Assembly (NCBI GenBank): GCA_012719445.1 | Contig: JAAYAH010000037.1 | Span: 62,001 to 126,000, forward strand | Direction: 5' to 3' | Origin: Actinomycetales bacterium | Lineage (GTDB): Bacteria > Actinomycetota > Actinomycetes > Actinomycetales > Kineosporiaceae | Length of the DNA: 64,000 nt | Part shown: positions 15,691 to 23,588 of the stretch, piece after piece | Position numbering within the stretch: the first letter of the stretch is position 1 | Layout: the number at the start of each line of letters is the position of its first letter | The notes under the pieces: generated by a model | What the model was told of the DNA's origin: nothing | Databases searched by the model: none | Seen by the model: only the letters and a program-made list of their open reading frames with translations | Made by a program: the position numbers and the translations under genes

Positions 15691-17863
15691 CGACGAGGTC
15701 CTCGGTGCGTGCCGGGCTCGGGTCGTCGCCGTCCGGGGTCGGGACGGCCCCCTCGTCGCTCCACCCGAGGCGCCGCTGCCACCGCTGCAGCGGTGCGGGA
15801 GCCCACCATGCGGCGGGGCCGAGCAGCCTCAGCACGGCCGGGACCAGGACCGCGCGGACCACGGTGGCGTCGACGACGATGGCGACTGCCATGCCGACCC
15901 CGATCATCTTGATGAACGTGATGCCCGAGGTGGAGAAGGCGCCGATGACCACGACGAGCAGCAGCGCCGCGCTGGTGATGATCCTCCCGGTGCGCTGCAG
16001 CCCGGCGGCGACGGCCGCGGTCGCGTCACCGGTGCTCCGCCAGTGCTCGGCGATCCGGCTGAGCAGGAACACCTCGTAGTCCATCGACAGCCCGAAGATG
16101 ATCGCGAGCATGAGGATCGGCTGGGTGGTCTCGATCGTCCCGGTCGGGGTGAAGCCGAGGAGGTCGGCCAGGTGGCCGTCCTGGAAGATCCACACCACGA
16201 CGCCGAAACTCGCTCCGATGGACACGACGTTCGCCAGGATGGCCGTCAGCGGCAGCACCACGGAGCCGAAGGCCAGGAAGAGCAGCAGGAACGTGGCGAC
16301 GGCCATGACGCCGATCATCAGCGGCAGCCGGTCGGCGATGCTCGCCCTCACGTCCACCTGGTAGGCACTGGCCCCGCCGACGAGGACCTCGACGCCGGTC
16401 GGCTCCGGCAGGTCACGGATCGCGGTGACCAGGTCGAGGGTCTCGGCGTCGAGGGCGCCGCCTGCGTGGTCGACGGCGAGCAGGGTGGCGGTCGGGGTCG
16501 AGGCCTGCGGGGTCACCGCGGTGACGCCGTCGAGCTCCTCGACAGCGGCCACGAGGGCCGTCGCGGCGTCCGGGCCGCCCTCGACGAGGACCGAGATCGG
16601 GTAGGCGTCCGTGCCGCGGAACTGCTCGCGCATGATCTCGTCCACCACCCGGGCCTCGGCTCCCTCGGGCAGGGCCCGGGTGTCGATGCCGCCGAACTCG
16701 GCCCGGAGGAAGGGTGCCCCGAGGGTCAGCAGCAGGGCGACGGCGGTACCGGCGAACACCACCGGGCGGCGCATGACGACGCGGGCGAACCGGGCCCAGC
16801 CGTCCCGTCCGCCACCGGCGGACCTCCGGCGGAACCGGGGGAGCCGCAGCGCGTCCAGCCGATGGTCGAGCACCGCGAGCACGGCGGGGAGCAGGGTGAG
16901 CGCCGACACCAGCGCGACGAGGACCGCGGCGATCCCGCCGAAGGCCATCGAGCGCAGGAAGACCTGGGGGAAGAGCAGCAGACCGGCCAGCGAGCCGGCG
17001 ACGGTGACCCCGGACACGACGACGGTGCGGCCCGCCGTCGCCATGGTCGCGGCGAGGGCGTCACCGAGGTCGAGCCTGGCCCGGCGCTCCTCGCGGAACC
17101 GGCTCACCACGAAGAGCGCGTAGTCGATCGAGAGTCCCAACCCGAGCAGGGTGACGATGTTGACCGCGAAGACGGAGACGTCGGTGATCTCGGCGAGGCC
17201 GCGCAGGATGGCGAAGGATCCCAGCATGGTGGCCACGCCCACGAGGAGGGGGACGCCCGCGGCGACGGCACTGCCGAAGATGATCACGAGCAGTACGAGC
17301 AGGATCGGCAGCGACAGCCCCTCCGCCCGGCCGAGGTCGGCCGAGACCTGCTCGCTGATCTGCCCGTTCGTCGCCGCCTCCCCGCCGAGCCGGACCTGCA
17401 GCCCGGCCCCGACGGAGCGCAGCATCGGCTCGATCTCCTCGTAGGCGGTCACCCGGTCACCGTGGTTCCTCCCGGCCAGTTGGACGGCGGCGATGGTGTC
17501 GCGCCGGTCGGTCGAGACCAGGGCGGGCGAGCCGCCGCTGTTCCAGTAGGTGGTGACCCGGGTGACCGCCTCGGGCGGCAGGGCGTCGAGCGCCCGGGTG
17601 ACGGCGTCCCGGTACCCCGGGTCGTCGACGGTGCGGTCGGGGCTGGAGTACAGCACGACGAGGTCGGTCGCCTGGCGGCCGACGGTCGCCTCCACCCGGG
17701 CCTCGATCCGGGTGGACTCGGCGTTCGGGTCCTCGAAGCCGCCGGGGATCAGCGTCGAGAACACCGACGCCCCCCACACCGCCGCCACGGTCACCGCCAC
17801 GGCGCCCGTGACGAGAACGACCCATCTCCAGCGCACCACCACGCGGCCCCATCCTGCGAGCAT
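15680..17863 (-). CDS. MMPL family RND transporter
   Basis: A 727-residue inner-membrane exporter with the two-fold RND layout of MmpL/YdfJ proteins: one TM segment, a periplasmic domain, five to six TM segments, then the same again. The proton-relay Asp-Tyr pairs are conserved in both halves (GLGLSIDYALFVVSRFREER and FGLSMDYEVFLLSRI). Relatives export lipids or hydrophobic compounds driven by proton motive force; the substrate here is unknown. The ATG at 17863 has GGGAG 9 nt upstream. It is divergent from a TetR regulator with repeated operator-like half-sites in the shared spacer, the usual arrangement for a locally repressed exporter. Confidence 0.9.
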   Translation of the reverse strand: MLAGWGRVVVRWRWVVLVTGAVAVTVAAVWGASVFSTLIPGGFEDPNAESTRIEARVEATVGRQATDLVVLYSSPDRTVDDPGYRDAVTRALDALPPEAVTRVTTYWNSGGSPALVSTDRRDTIAAVQLAGRNHGDRVTAYEEIEPMLRSVGAGLQVRLGGEAATNGQISEQVSADLGRAEGLSLPILLVLLVIIFGSAVAAGVPLLVGVATMLGSFAILRGLAEITDVSVFAVNIVTLLGLGLSIDYALFVVSRFREERRARLDLGDALAATMATAGRTVVVSGVTVAGSLAGLLLFPQVFLRSMAFGGIAAVLVALVSALTLLPAVLAVLDHRLDALRLPRFRRRSAGGGRDGWARFARVVMRRPVVFAGTAVALLLTLGAPFLRAEFGGIDTRALPEGAEARVVDEIMREQFRGTDAYPISVLVEGGPDAATALVAAVEELDGVTAVTPQASTPTATLLAVDHAGGALDAETLDLVTAIRDLPEPTGVEVLVGGASAYQVDVRASIADRLPLMIGVMAVATFLLLFLAFGSVVLPLTAILANVVSIGASFGVVVWIFQDGHLADLLGFTPTGTIETTQPILMLAIIFGLSMDYEVFLLSRIAEHWRSTGDATAAVAAGLQRTGRIITSAALLLVVVIGAFSTSGITFIKMIGVGMAVAIVVDATVVRAVLVPAVLRLLGPAAWWAPAPLQRWQRRLGWSDEGAVPTPDGDDPSPARTEDLVGVS

Positions 17864-17921
17864 GACCTTCGGCTCCCGACTCTCGACGTCCTCGCGGCGT
17901 AGGCTGGTCGCCCGAGGAGTG

Positions 17922-17964
17922 AACAGTGTTAGCGAACGGTGTTAACTTTGAAGTGCACCGTTAA
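17922..17964. promoter_or_regulatory. Candidate TetR operator between mmpL and tetR
   Basis: Two direct half-sites, AACAGTGTTA (17922-17931) and AACGGTGTTA (17935-17944), are followed by CACCGTT (17956-17962), the inverted form of AACGGTG. An outer palindrome GTTAGC...GTTAAC spans 17928-17946. The cluster sits in a 125-bp divergent spacer and is more AT-rich than its surroundings. It probably binds the adjacent TetR protein to control both genes; this is inference. Confidence 0.6.
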
Positions 17965-17988
17965 TGACTGTCAAGAGGAATCGCCAAA

Positions 17989-18783
17989 GTGACGGATGTA
18001 TCCAGTCGGGACGAGGTGCCCCCTCCGACCCGCAGGGAGCGGGTCCGTGCTGCGACCGTGCAGGAGATCAAGCAGGTCACCCGGCGGCTCCTCGTGGAGC
18101 GGGGACCGCAGCAGGTCAGCCTGCGCGCCATCGCCCGGGAGATGGGCATGACAGCCCCCGGGCTCTACCGGTACTTCCCCAGCTACGACGACCTCCTGGT
18201 CGAGCTCGTCGCGGACATGTACGGCGAGCTGGCCGATCTCCTCATCGAGGAACGGGAGGCCGTCCCCGGTGCCGATCCCGGTTGCCGCCTCGTCGTCACC
18301 ACCCGGGCCTTCCGTGCCTGGGCCGTGGCCCACCCCAGGGAGTACGGCCTGCTCTTCGCGAGCCCGGTTCCCTCGCTGAAGGAGATCGCGGCGCCCCCGC
18401 ACTCCTGCAGCTCCGTGCACCTGTCCGGGATGCGGTTCGGCAACGTGTTCGTCGAGGCCTTCTTCGAGCTCTGGGGTTGGCGGCCGTTCCCGGTCCCGGC
18501 CGACGATGAGCTGCCCGGAGGGCTCGTCTCACAGTTCGTCGGCTACCGGGCCGAACTGGCCGAGCTCTACGGTGACGAGATCGCCCAGGTGCCGCTCGGG
18601 GCGTTCCACGTGTTCCTCGCCTGCTGGGTGCGGCTCTACGGGCTCGTCGCCCTGGAGGTGTTCTCGCACCTGCACTTCTGCCTCACCGACGTCGAACCGT
18701 TCTTCGAGGCGAACCTGGAGGACCTCGCGGCCCAGCTCGGCATCCCCGCGGAGACGGTCAGGAGGGGTCGGCCGGTCCGGTGA
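17989..18783 (+). CDS. TetR/AcrR family transcriptional regulator
   Basis: A 264-residue repressor-type protein. The N-terminal TetR helix-turn-helix spans about residues 14-65 (RERVRAATVQEIKQVTRRLL, then SLRAIAREMGMTAPGLYRYFPSYDDLL). The rest is an all-helical ligand-binding domain of the WHG/TetR_C_13 kind (AFRAWAVAHPREYGLLFASPVP). GAGGAA at 17975-17980 lies 8 nt before the GTG. It is divergent from the MmpL-type exporter and probably represses it until a hydrophobic inducer binds. Its last 26 bp overlap the 3' end of the convergent gamma-glutamylcyclotransferase-like gene. Confidence 0.9.
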   Translation: MTDVSSRDEVPPPTRRERVRAATVQEIKQVTRRLLVERGPQQVSLRAIAREMGMTAPGLYRYFPSYDDLLVELVADMYGELADLLIEEREAVPGADPGCRLVVTTRAFRAWAVAHPREYGLLFASPVPSLKEIAAPPHSCSSVHLSGMRFGNVFVEAFFELWGWRPFPVPADDELPGGLVSQFVGYRAELAELYGDEIAQVPLGAFHVFLACWVRLYGLVALEVFSHLHFCLTDVEPFFEANLEDLAAQLGIPAETVRRGRPVR

Positions 18784-19237
18784 TGCTGTCCTTGGCCGCG
18801 ACGCAGGGATGTGACCGTAGCGCCTCGACGTAGTCGTCCGGGGCGCCGCCCGCCTCCGCGGCGTCGGCGAGCATGCCGAGGTAGTGCGCGTTGGGGAGCC
18901 CGCCCTCGTAGGCGTCGAGCACGTAGATCCAGGCGAGCGCGTCGCCGTCCAGGGTCTGCACCCGTACCCGGATCTTGCGGAACAGGCCGATCGCCGCGCC
19001 CTCCCACTCGTCGAGCGACCGTTCGTCGGCCGGGGTGAGGTCGTAGAGGGTCACGTACACCTGGTGGCCGGGGTCCTCGACGACCGTGCCGAGGGCGCCG
19101 TCCCAGCCGTTGCCCCCGCCACCGAAGGTGAGTCGCCAGCCCTGCAGCCATCCCGTGCCCTGCAGCGGTGAGTGTGGTGCCCTGAGGGCCATCCGCTCAG
19201 GGTCGAGGTTGGCGCCGTAGGCGGCGTACAAGGCCAT
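18758..19237 (-). CDS. Gamma-glutamylcyclotransferase-like protein
   Basis: A 159-residue AIG2/GGCT-fold protein. The substrate loop YAAYGANLDPERM at the N-terminus corresponds to YGSNL, and the likely catalytic glutamate is in DEWEGAAIGLFRKI (about 79-92). Relatives release 5-oxoproline from gamma-glutamyl peptides or amines, but many homologues are uncharacterised, so the substrate is open. TACCCT (minus strand, 19249-19244) lies 6 nt before the ATG, suggesting a leaderless mRNA. Its 3' end overlaps the convergent tetR gene by 26 bp. Confidence 0.83.
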   Translation of the reverse strand: MALYAAYGANLDPERMALRAPHSPLQGTGWLQGWRLTFGGGGNGWDGALGTVVEDPGHQVYVTLYDLTPADERSLDEWEGAAIGLFRKIRVRVQTLDGDALAWIYVLDAYEGGLPNAHYLGMLADAAEAGGAPDDYVEALRSHPCVAAKDSITGPADPS

Positions 19238-19462
19238 GGGTCAAGGGTAGAGACCGGAGGCCGGGATGCGCGGTAGGTCCAGGCCACCTCGTGGGATCGC
19301 CGTGTTGTGGGGTGGGTCACCGGGACCCTGTCCGCTCAGGGCACCGTCGCCGCGTCCCACGGCCCGGGACCACCTGCCGGAGACCGGAGACCGGGGAGCG
19401 ACCGGGGTGCCGGGGGACGGCGGGGGAACAGATGCGGGGCGGGGGGTGTTGTCGGGGACCAG

Positions 19463-19476
19463 TACCTCTGGGGGTA
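19463..19476 (+). promoter_or_regulatory. CsoR-like GC-palindrome before thioredoxin
   Basis: TACCTCTGGGGGTA is a near-palindrome (2 of 7 pairs mismatched) of the TACCCC-GGGGTA type bound by CsoR-family metal or persulfide sensors. It ends 27 bp before the thioredoxin ATG, and the -10-like TATATC follows at once, so a bound repressor would block transcription. No csoR gene is in the window. The rest of the 266-bp spacer from 19238 holds nothing else I recognise. Confidence 0.5.
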
Positions 19477-19503
19477 TATCGATCACGGAACCGGGAGCCG
19501 GAC

Positions 19504-19920
19504 ATGGCAACGATCACGATGACACCCGCCAACCACGACACCACCGTGGCCGACGGGATCGTCCTCATCGACTTCTGGGCCTCGTGGTGCGGGCCCTGCC
19601 TGAGGTTCGCACCGGTCTTCGAGCGGGTCTCGGAACGGCATCCCGACCTGGTCTTCGCCAAGGTCGACACCGAGCGGGAGCTCGATCTCGCCCGACGGTA
19701 CGCAGTGACCTCCATCCCCACACTGGTGATCTACCGGGACGGGATCCCGGTCTTCGGCCAGCCGGGAGCGCTGCAGGAGGCGTCACTGGAGGATCTCGTC
19801 CGCCAGGTCAGAGAGCTCGACATGGACGAGGTACGGGCCGGCTACGCCGAGCAGGTCGACGCAGCCCGGGACGGGCAGGCCGATGCAGCCAGGGACGGAC
19901 AGGACAGCCGGACCGCCTGA
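19504..19920 (+). CDS. Thioredoxin
   Basis: A 138-residue cytoplasmic thioredoxin with the redox motif WCGPC (FWASWCGPCLRFAPVF, about 26-41) and the cis-Pro loop TSIPTLVIYRDG. It would reduce protein disulfides using electrons from thioredoxin reductase. The C-terminal 25 residues extend past the normal fold and are a repeat (DAARDGQ twice). I chose the ATG at 19504, which follows GGGAGC. A longer upstream reading frame would cross the CsoR-like site. This is a stand-alone gene, not paired with a reductase, and the operator suggests induction by copper or reactive sulfur rather than housekeeping expression. Confidence 0.9.
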   Translation: MATITMTPANHDTTVADGIVLIDFWASWCGPCLRFAPVFERVSERHPDLVFAKVDTERELDLARRYAVTSIPTLVIYRDGIPVFGQPGALQEASLEDLVRQVRELDMDEVRAGYAEQVDAARDGQADAARDGQDSRTA

Positions 19921-19957
19921 TCCGTGCTCGGGGACGGCGCCGTCGGGGAACAGGGGC

Positions 19958-22153
19958 TCAGCCGCGACCGAGAGCCAGGTCCACGACCACCGCGCGGTGG
20001 TCGGTTCCGGTGACGATCACCGTGCCGATCGCGGTGACCCCGACCCTGCCGCCGACGAGCACATGGTCGAGGGGCACCAGCGGCAGCGGACCCCACGCGG
20101 GCCAGGTGGGCCGGAGCCCTCGTCCGGCCGCGTCACCCGCGTCCTCGAGCCCGGTGACCTTCTCCAGCCGGCGGTAGTCCGCGTTCCAGGGCGTCCCGTT
20201 GAGATCTCCCACGAGCAGCCGTCGGGGGGCACCGCTGCGCGCGGCCTCGGTCACCGCCCGAAGGTCCCGGTGCCACGGCCCGGCGTCCCTCAGGAGGGGG
20301 AGGCCCGACGGCAGCGGGCTGACCACCTGGGCGGCGACGAGCTCAACGTCGCCCGCCGGAGTACGGACGGTCCCCCTGGCGACGGGGGCGTTGGTGCCCT
20401 CGACCGGAGCGATCACGTCGACCGGGAACCGACTCCACACGCCGAGGCGGCCGTAGTCGTCGTCCACCTGGCTGAGCCACCGCGGCTGGACCACGGCGTC
20501 GATCCCGGCCGCCGTGAGCGCGTGCGCCAGGGAGTCGGTGACCTCGGTGAGGACGAGCAGGTCGACGGCGTGCTCGCGGACGGCGGTCGCGATCTGCTGG
20601 GGGTCCGCCTCGCCGACGTGGGTGTTGAGCACCATGACCCGCATCGGCACGGTGCCCCTGCCGAGTTCCGGCGCGGGTGCGGCGTACGGGGCGACGAGGA
20701 TCCAGGGCACGGTCGCGGCCACGGTCCCCACCACGACGGTGACCCACTGCCGCCCCCGTGCCGCGAAGGCGATGACCGGGATGGCCGCGATGCTCGCCAG
20801 CGGCGACAGCGCGGCTCCGGCGACGATCACCGCGTGCGGGCCGGGGACGAAGGCGGTCGCCACCCAGCAGGCGAGCCCGACCGCGAGCAGGAGCAGGACG
20901 AGGTTCGCCGCCGGGGGGTTGACCTTGGGCAGCCGGGACGGCAGCTCCCGCCAGGCCTGCAGCCGGGCAGCCCTGCCGCCGAGCAGCCCGGGGTCCTGGT
21001 CGTCGGGGTCGTCCGGGGCGTCGTGGGGGGACCGGTCCGGCTCGCCGACAGGGGCGGGGGACGGCGCAGGGACCGGGCGGGACCGGGGCACCGCCCGCTG
21101 CCGTGACGTCGCCCGGTCCGGGGCCTGCGGCGTGCCCAGGGCGAGCTCCTCGTCGAGGCTGAGCGGTCTCGCCCCGGCCGAGGTGTCCGCCGGGGCGACG
21201 TCGACCAGCGGGAACCCGGCCATCGGGACGTCGGTCTGGGGGACGTCGAGAAGGGGGTAGCCGACCAGCGGGACGTCGAGAGGGGGCGCCGTGGGCTGGT
21301 GGTCGGTGGGCGGCGGTGCCGGGGGCAGGTGCGACGTCCCGTCCCGTCCCGTCCCGAGCAGCGGGTCCCGGGACGACCACGATCCACCGGACCCCTGGCC
21401 GATCCGGCCCTCCGCGCCGGGGACCGGCCTTCCGGCCGCGGTCCTGCCGGTGGGGGTCCTGCCAGTGGGGATCCCGGAGGTGCTGCGACCGGACGGCGGG
21501 GCGAGCGGGCGCATGGCCCCGGTGCCGGTGGTCAGGCCGCCGGTGAGCCCGCTCCCGGGGTACCCGGACGGCGCGGCGGCTGCCTCCTGGGCCCGTTCCG
21601 CCGCCCGGGCGGCACGGCGGCTGGTCGGGAGGGGGTGGCCGGAGGTGACGGGGCGGCTCGTCGGCGCGGGGCCGGTCCGGGGGACGGGCTGCTCCGGCGT
21701 GGGCCGGGACGGCGGGCCCGCCACGGGCCGCTGGTACCCGCCGGTGACGGGATGCCCGGTCGGCTGGCGCGACGGTGTCGGTCGGGGTTCGGGCCGGGAC
21801 TGCTGTCGCGGAGCCTCCTCCGGCCGCGCCTGGCCGCCCTGGCCCCGGCGGCCGGAGCCGCGCTCGCGCCGGGACGGGGCAGGGGAGGGGGAGGGGGATG
21901 AACCGCCGTCGCCGGCCGGGTCGGCGCCGAGCACCCAGCCGAGCGGGTCCTCCGCCGCGGGCGACCGGTCGCGGCCGGTCCGCTCCGCCCGCCCGCCCCG
22001 CTGCCCGCGGGAGCCTCGCTGGTCGCGCCCGCTCCGGCTGTTCCGGGGGCGGGACCGGTCCGGGGACGGGAACGGGTCGTCGAACGGCCAGGGATCGCCG
22101 CCGGAGGACCCTCCCCGCGAGCCGCCGCGGGAGGGTGCGTCGCGGTCGTTCAC
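19958..22153 (-). CDS. Membrane endonuclease/exonuclease/phosphatase family protein with long disordered N-terminus
   Basis: A 731-residue protein. The first 420 or so residues are low complexity, rich in Pro, Gly, Arg and Ser, and probably cytoplasmic and disordered. Three hydrophobic segments follow (NLVLLLLAVGLACWVATAF, AVIVAGAALSPLASIAAI and WVTVVVGTVAATVPWILVA). The C-terminal domain (about 510-731) is an EEP phosphodiesterase/phosphatase with LNTHVGE, LTEVT, GDLNGTPWN, LDHVLV and GTDHRAVVVDL, so all usual metal and catalytic positions are present. It is likely to face outside and to act on DNA, nucleotides or lipid phosphates; the substrate is unknown. GGAAGGG precedes the GTG. It lies 52 bp downstream of ackA and is probably co-transcribed with it. 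Confidence 0.82.
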   Translation of the reverse strand: MNDRDAPSRGGSRGGSSGGDPWPFDDPFPSPDRSRPRNSRSGRDQRGSRGQRGGRAERTGRDRSPAAEDPLGWVLGADPAGDGGSSPSPSPAPSRRERGSGRRGQGGQARPEEAPRQQSRPEPRPTPSRQPTGHPVTGGYQRPVAGPPSRPTPEQPVPRTGPAPTSRPVTSGHPLPTSRRAARAAERAQEAAAAPSGYPGSGLTGGLTTGTGAMRPLAPPSGRSTSGIPTGRTPTGRTAAGRPVPGAEGRIGQGSGGSWSSRDPLLGTGRDGTSHLPPAPPPTDHQPTAPPLDVPLVGYPLLDVPQTDVPMAGFPLVDVAPADTSAGARPLSLDEELALGTPQAPDRATSRQRAVPRSRPVPAPSPAPVGEPDRSPHDAPDDPDDQDPGLLGGRAARLQAWRELPSRLPKVNPPAANLVLLLLAVGLACWVATAFVPGPHAVIVAGAALSPLASIAAIPVIAFAARGRQWVTVVVGTVAATVPWILVAPYAAPAPELGRGTVPMRVMVLNTHVGEADPQQIATAVREHAVDLLVLTEVTDSLAHALTAAGIDAVVQPRWLSQVDDDYGRLGVWSRFPVDVIAPVEGTNAPVARGTVRTPAGDVELVAAQVVSPLPSGLPLLRDAGPWHRDLRAVTEAARSGAPRRLLVGDLNGTPWNADYRRLEKVTGLEDAGDAAGRGLRPTWPAWGPLPLVPLDHVLVGGRVGVTAIGTVIVTGTDHRAVVVDLALGRG

Positions 22154-22205
22154 CCGAGGTCCCTTCCGTCGGTCGGCGTCTGCGGCTGCCGGTGCTCACC
22201 GGTGC

Positions 22206-23456
22206 TCACCGTACGGTGCTGTCCGTTCCCTCCTCGACCCCCTCGGCGACCTCGAGCGACTGGCGGGCGATCTCGCGCTCCTCGTCCGTCGGTACGACGA
22301 GGACCGCGACCGGCGCGCCGTCCGGGCTGATGACGCGTGGCCCGGACGCACCGGCCTCGTTGCGCTCGGGGTCCACGCGGATCCCGAGCCCCTCGAGCCC
22401 GGCCAGACTGCGCCGACGCACCGCGGGGCTGTTCTCCCCGACCCCGGCGGTGAACGTCACGGCGTCGAGACGTCCGAGGACGGCGAGGTAGGCCCCGACG
22501 TAGCAGCGGATCCGGTAACAGTAGACGTCCAGCGCGAGCGTGGCATCCCTGTCCCCGGACTCCGATCGGGCGATCACCTCGCGCATATCGGTCACTCCGG
22601 CCATACCGAGCAGGCCGCTGCGCCGGTTGAGGGCGTCGTCGACGTCCTGGCCGCTCATCCCGGCGACCCGGCAGAGGTGGGCGGGCAGGGCCGGGTCGAC
22701 GTCGCCGCTCCTGGTGCCCATGACCAGCCCCTGCAGCGGGGTCAGCCCCATCGAGGTGTCCACGCTGCGGCCTCCGGCTACGGCGCAGGCACTCGCCCCG
22801 TTGCCGAGGTGCAGGACGACGGAGTTGACCTGCTCCAGCGGCCGGCCGAGGACACGGGCGGTCTCCCGGGAGACGTAGGCGTGCGAGGTGCCGTGGAAGC
22901 CGTACCGGCGGATCCCGTACCGGTGCCGCCACTCCCGCGGGACGGCGTAGGTCGCCGCGACCTCCGGCAGCGTGGCGTGGAAGGCGGTGTCGAAGATCGC
23001 GACGTGGGGGACGTGGGGGAGGGTGTCCCTCGCCACCCGGATCCCCTCGATGTTCGCCGGGTTGTGCAGGGGGGCCAACACGGACATCTTCTCCAGGGTC
23101 CCCAGCAGCTCGTCGTCGACGACCATCGGCTTCCGGAACTGCTCCCCGCCGTGGACGACCCGGTGCCCCACCGCGGCCAGCCCCGCCGTGGCCAGGTCAG
23201 GGCCGTGCGCGGTGAACGCGTCCCGGATGGCGGTCAGCGCCTCGGCGTGGTCCCTCGCCAGGACCGGTCCCTCGTGGGCGCGATCGCCGCCGGTGTGCGT
23301 GCGGTGGGTCAGCCGGGACTCCGGGGTTCCCAGCCGCTCGACGGCGCCGCGGGCGAGCACCAGCCCGGTCGCCGGTTCGAGGAGGCGGTACTTCACCGAG
23401 GAGGACCCGCAGTTGAGGACGAGGACTCTGCTCCCTGCCGTCCGGCTCCCTGTCAT
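22206..23456 (-). CDS. ackA: Acetate kinase
   Basis: A 416-residue acetate kinase (ASKHA fold) that interconverts acetate plus ATP and acetyl phosphate plus ADP. Signatures: VLVLNCGSSSVKY near the N-terminus, GHRVVHGGEQF, IFDTAFHATLP, GFHGTSHAYV, HLGNGASACAV, MGTRSGDVDP, and FTAGVGENSP with the metal-binding Glu. The first residues (MTGSRTAGSR) match the peptide encoded by the 32-bp repeat just upstream. The start codon overlaps the stop of the last repeat-encoded mini-ORF (ATGA), so translation probably depends on coupling from pta. Confidence 0.95.
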   Translation of the reverse strand: MTGSRTAGSRVLVLNCGSSSVKYRLLEPATGLVLARGAVERLGTPESRLTHRTHTGGDRAHEGPVLARDHAEALTAIRDAFTAHGPDLATAGLAAVGHRVVHGGEQFRKPMVVDDELLGTLEKMSVLAPLHNPANIEGIRVARDTLPHVPHVAIFDTAFHATLPEVAATYAVPREWRHRYGIRRYGFHGTSHAYVSRETARVLGRPLEQVNSVVLHLGNGASACAVAGGRSVDTSMGLTPLQGLVMGTRSGDVDPALPAHLCRVAGMSGQDVDDALNRRSGLLGMAGVTDMREVIARSESGDRDATLALDVYCYRIRCYVGAYLAVLGRLDAVTFTAGVGENSPAVRRRSLAGLEGLGIRVDPERNEAGASGPRVISPDGAPVAVLVVPTDEEREIARQSLEVAEGVEEGTDSTVR

Positions 23457-23588
23457 CCGGCGCTCCCTGTCGTCCGGCTCCGTGTCATCCGGCGCTCCCT
23501 GTCGTCCGGCTCCGTGTCATCCGGCGCTCCCTGTCGTCCGGCTCCGTGTCATCCGGCGCTCCCTGTCGTCCGGTTCCGTGTCATCCGG
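23451..23588 (-). repeat. 32-bp tandem repeat forming a chain of four 11-codon ORFs between pta and ackA
   Basis: Four complete 32-bp units plus a partial one fill the whole pta-ackA spacer. On the minus strand each unit reads as an 11-codon ORF (MTRSRTTGSAG, or N for S in the first) whose TGA overlaps the next ATG as ATGA. The ORFs are 23584-23549, 23552-23517, 23520-23485 and 23488-23453. The pta stop (23583-23581) overlaps the first ATG and the last stop overlaps the ackA ATG (23456). In all but the first, the ATG has GGGAG 6 nt upstream. The unit closely resembles the first 32 bases of ackA, so it arose by duplicating an ancestral pta/ackA ATGA overlap. Translation of these ORFs is inferred. 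Confidence 0.88.

Noticed and set aside
23451-23588. CRISPR-like array between ackA and pta
   Set aside because: The 32-bp units are directly contiguous with no spacers, and no cas gene is nearby. The units are explained as a duplicated gene junction.
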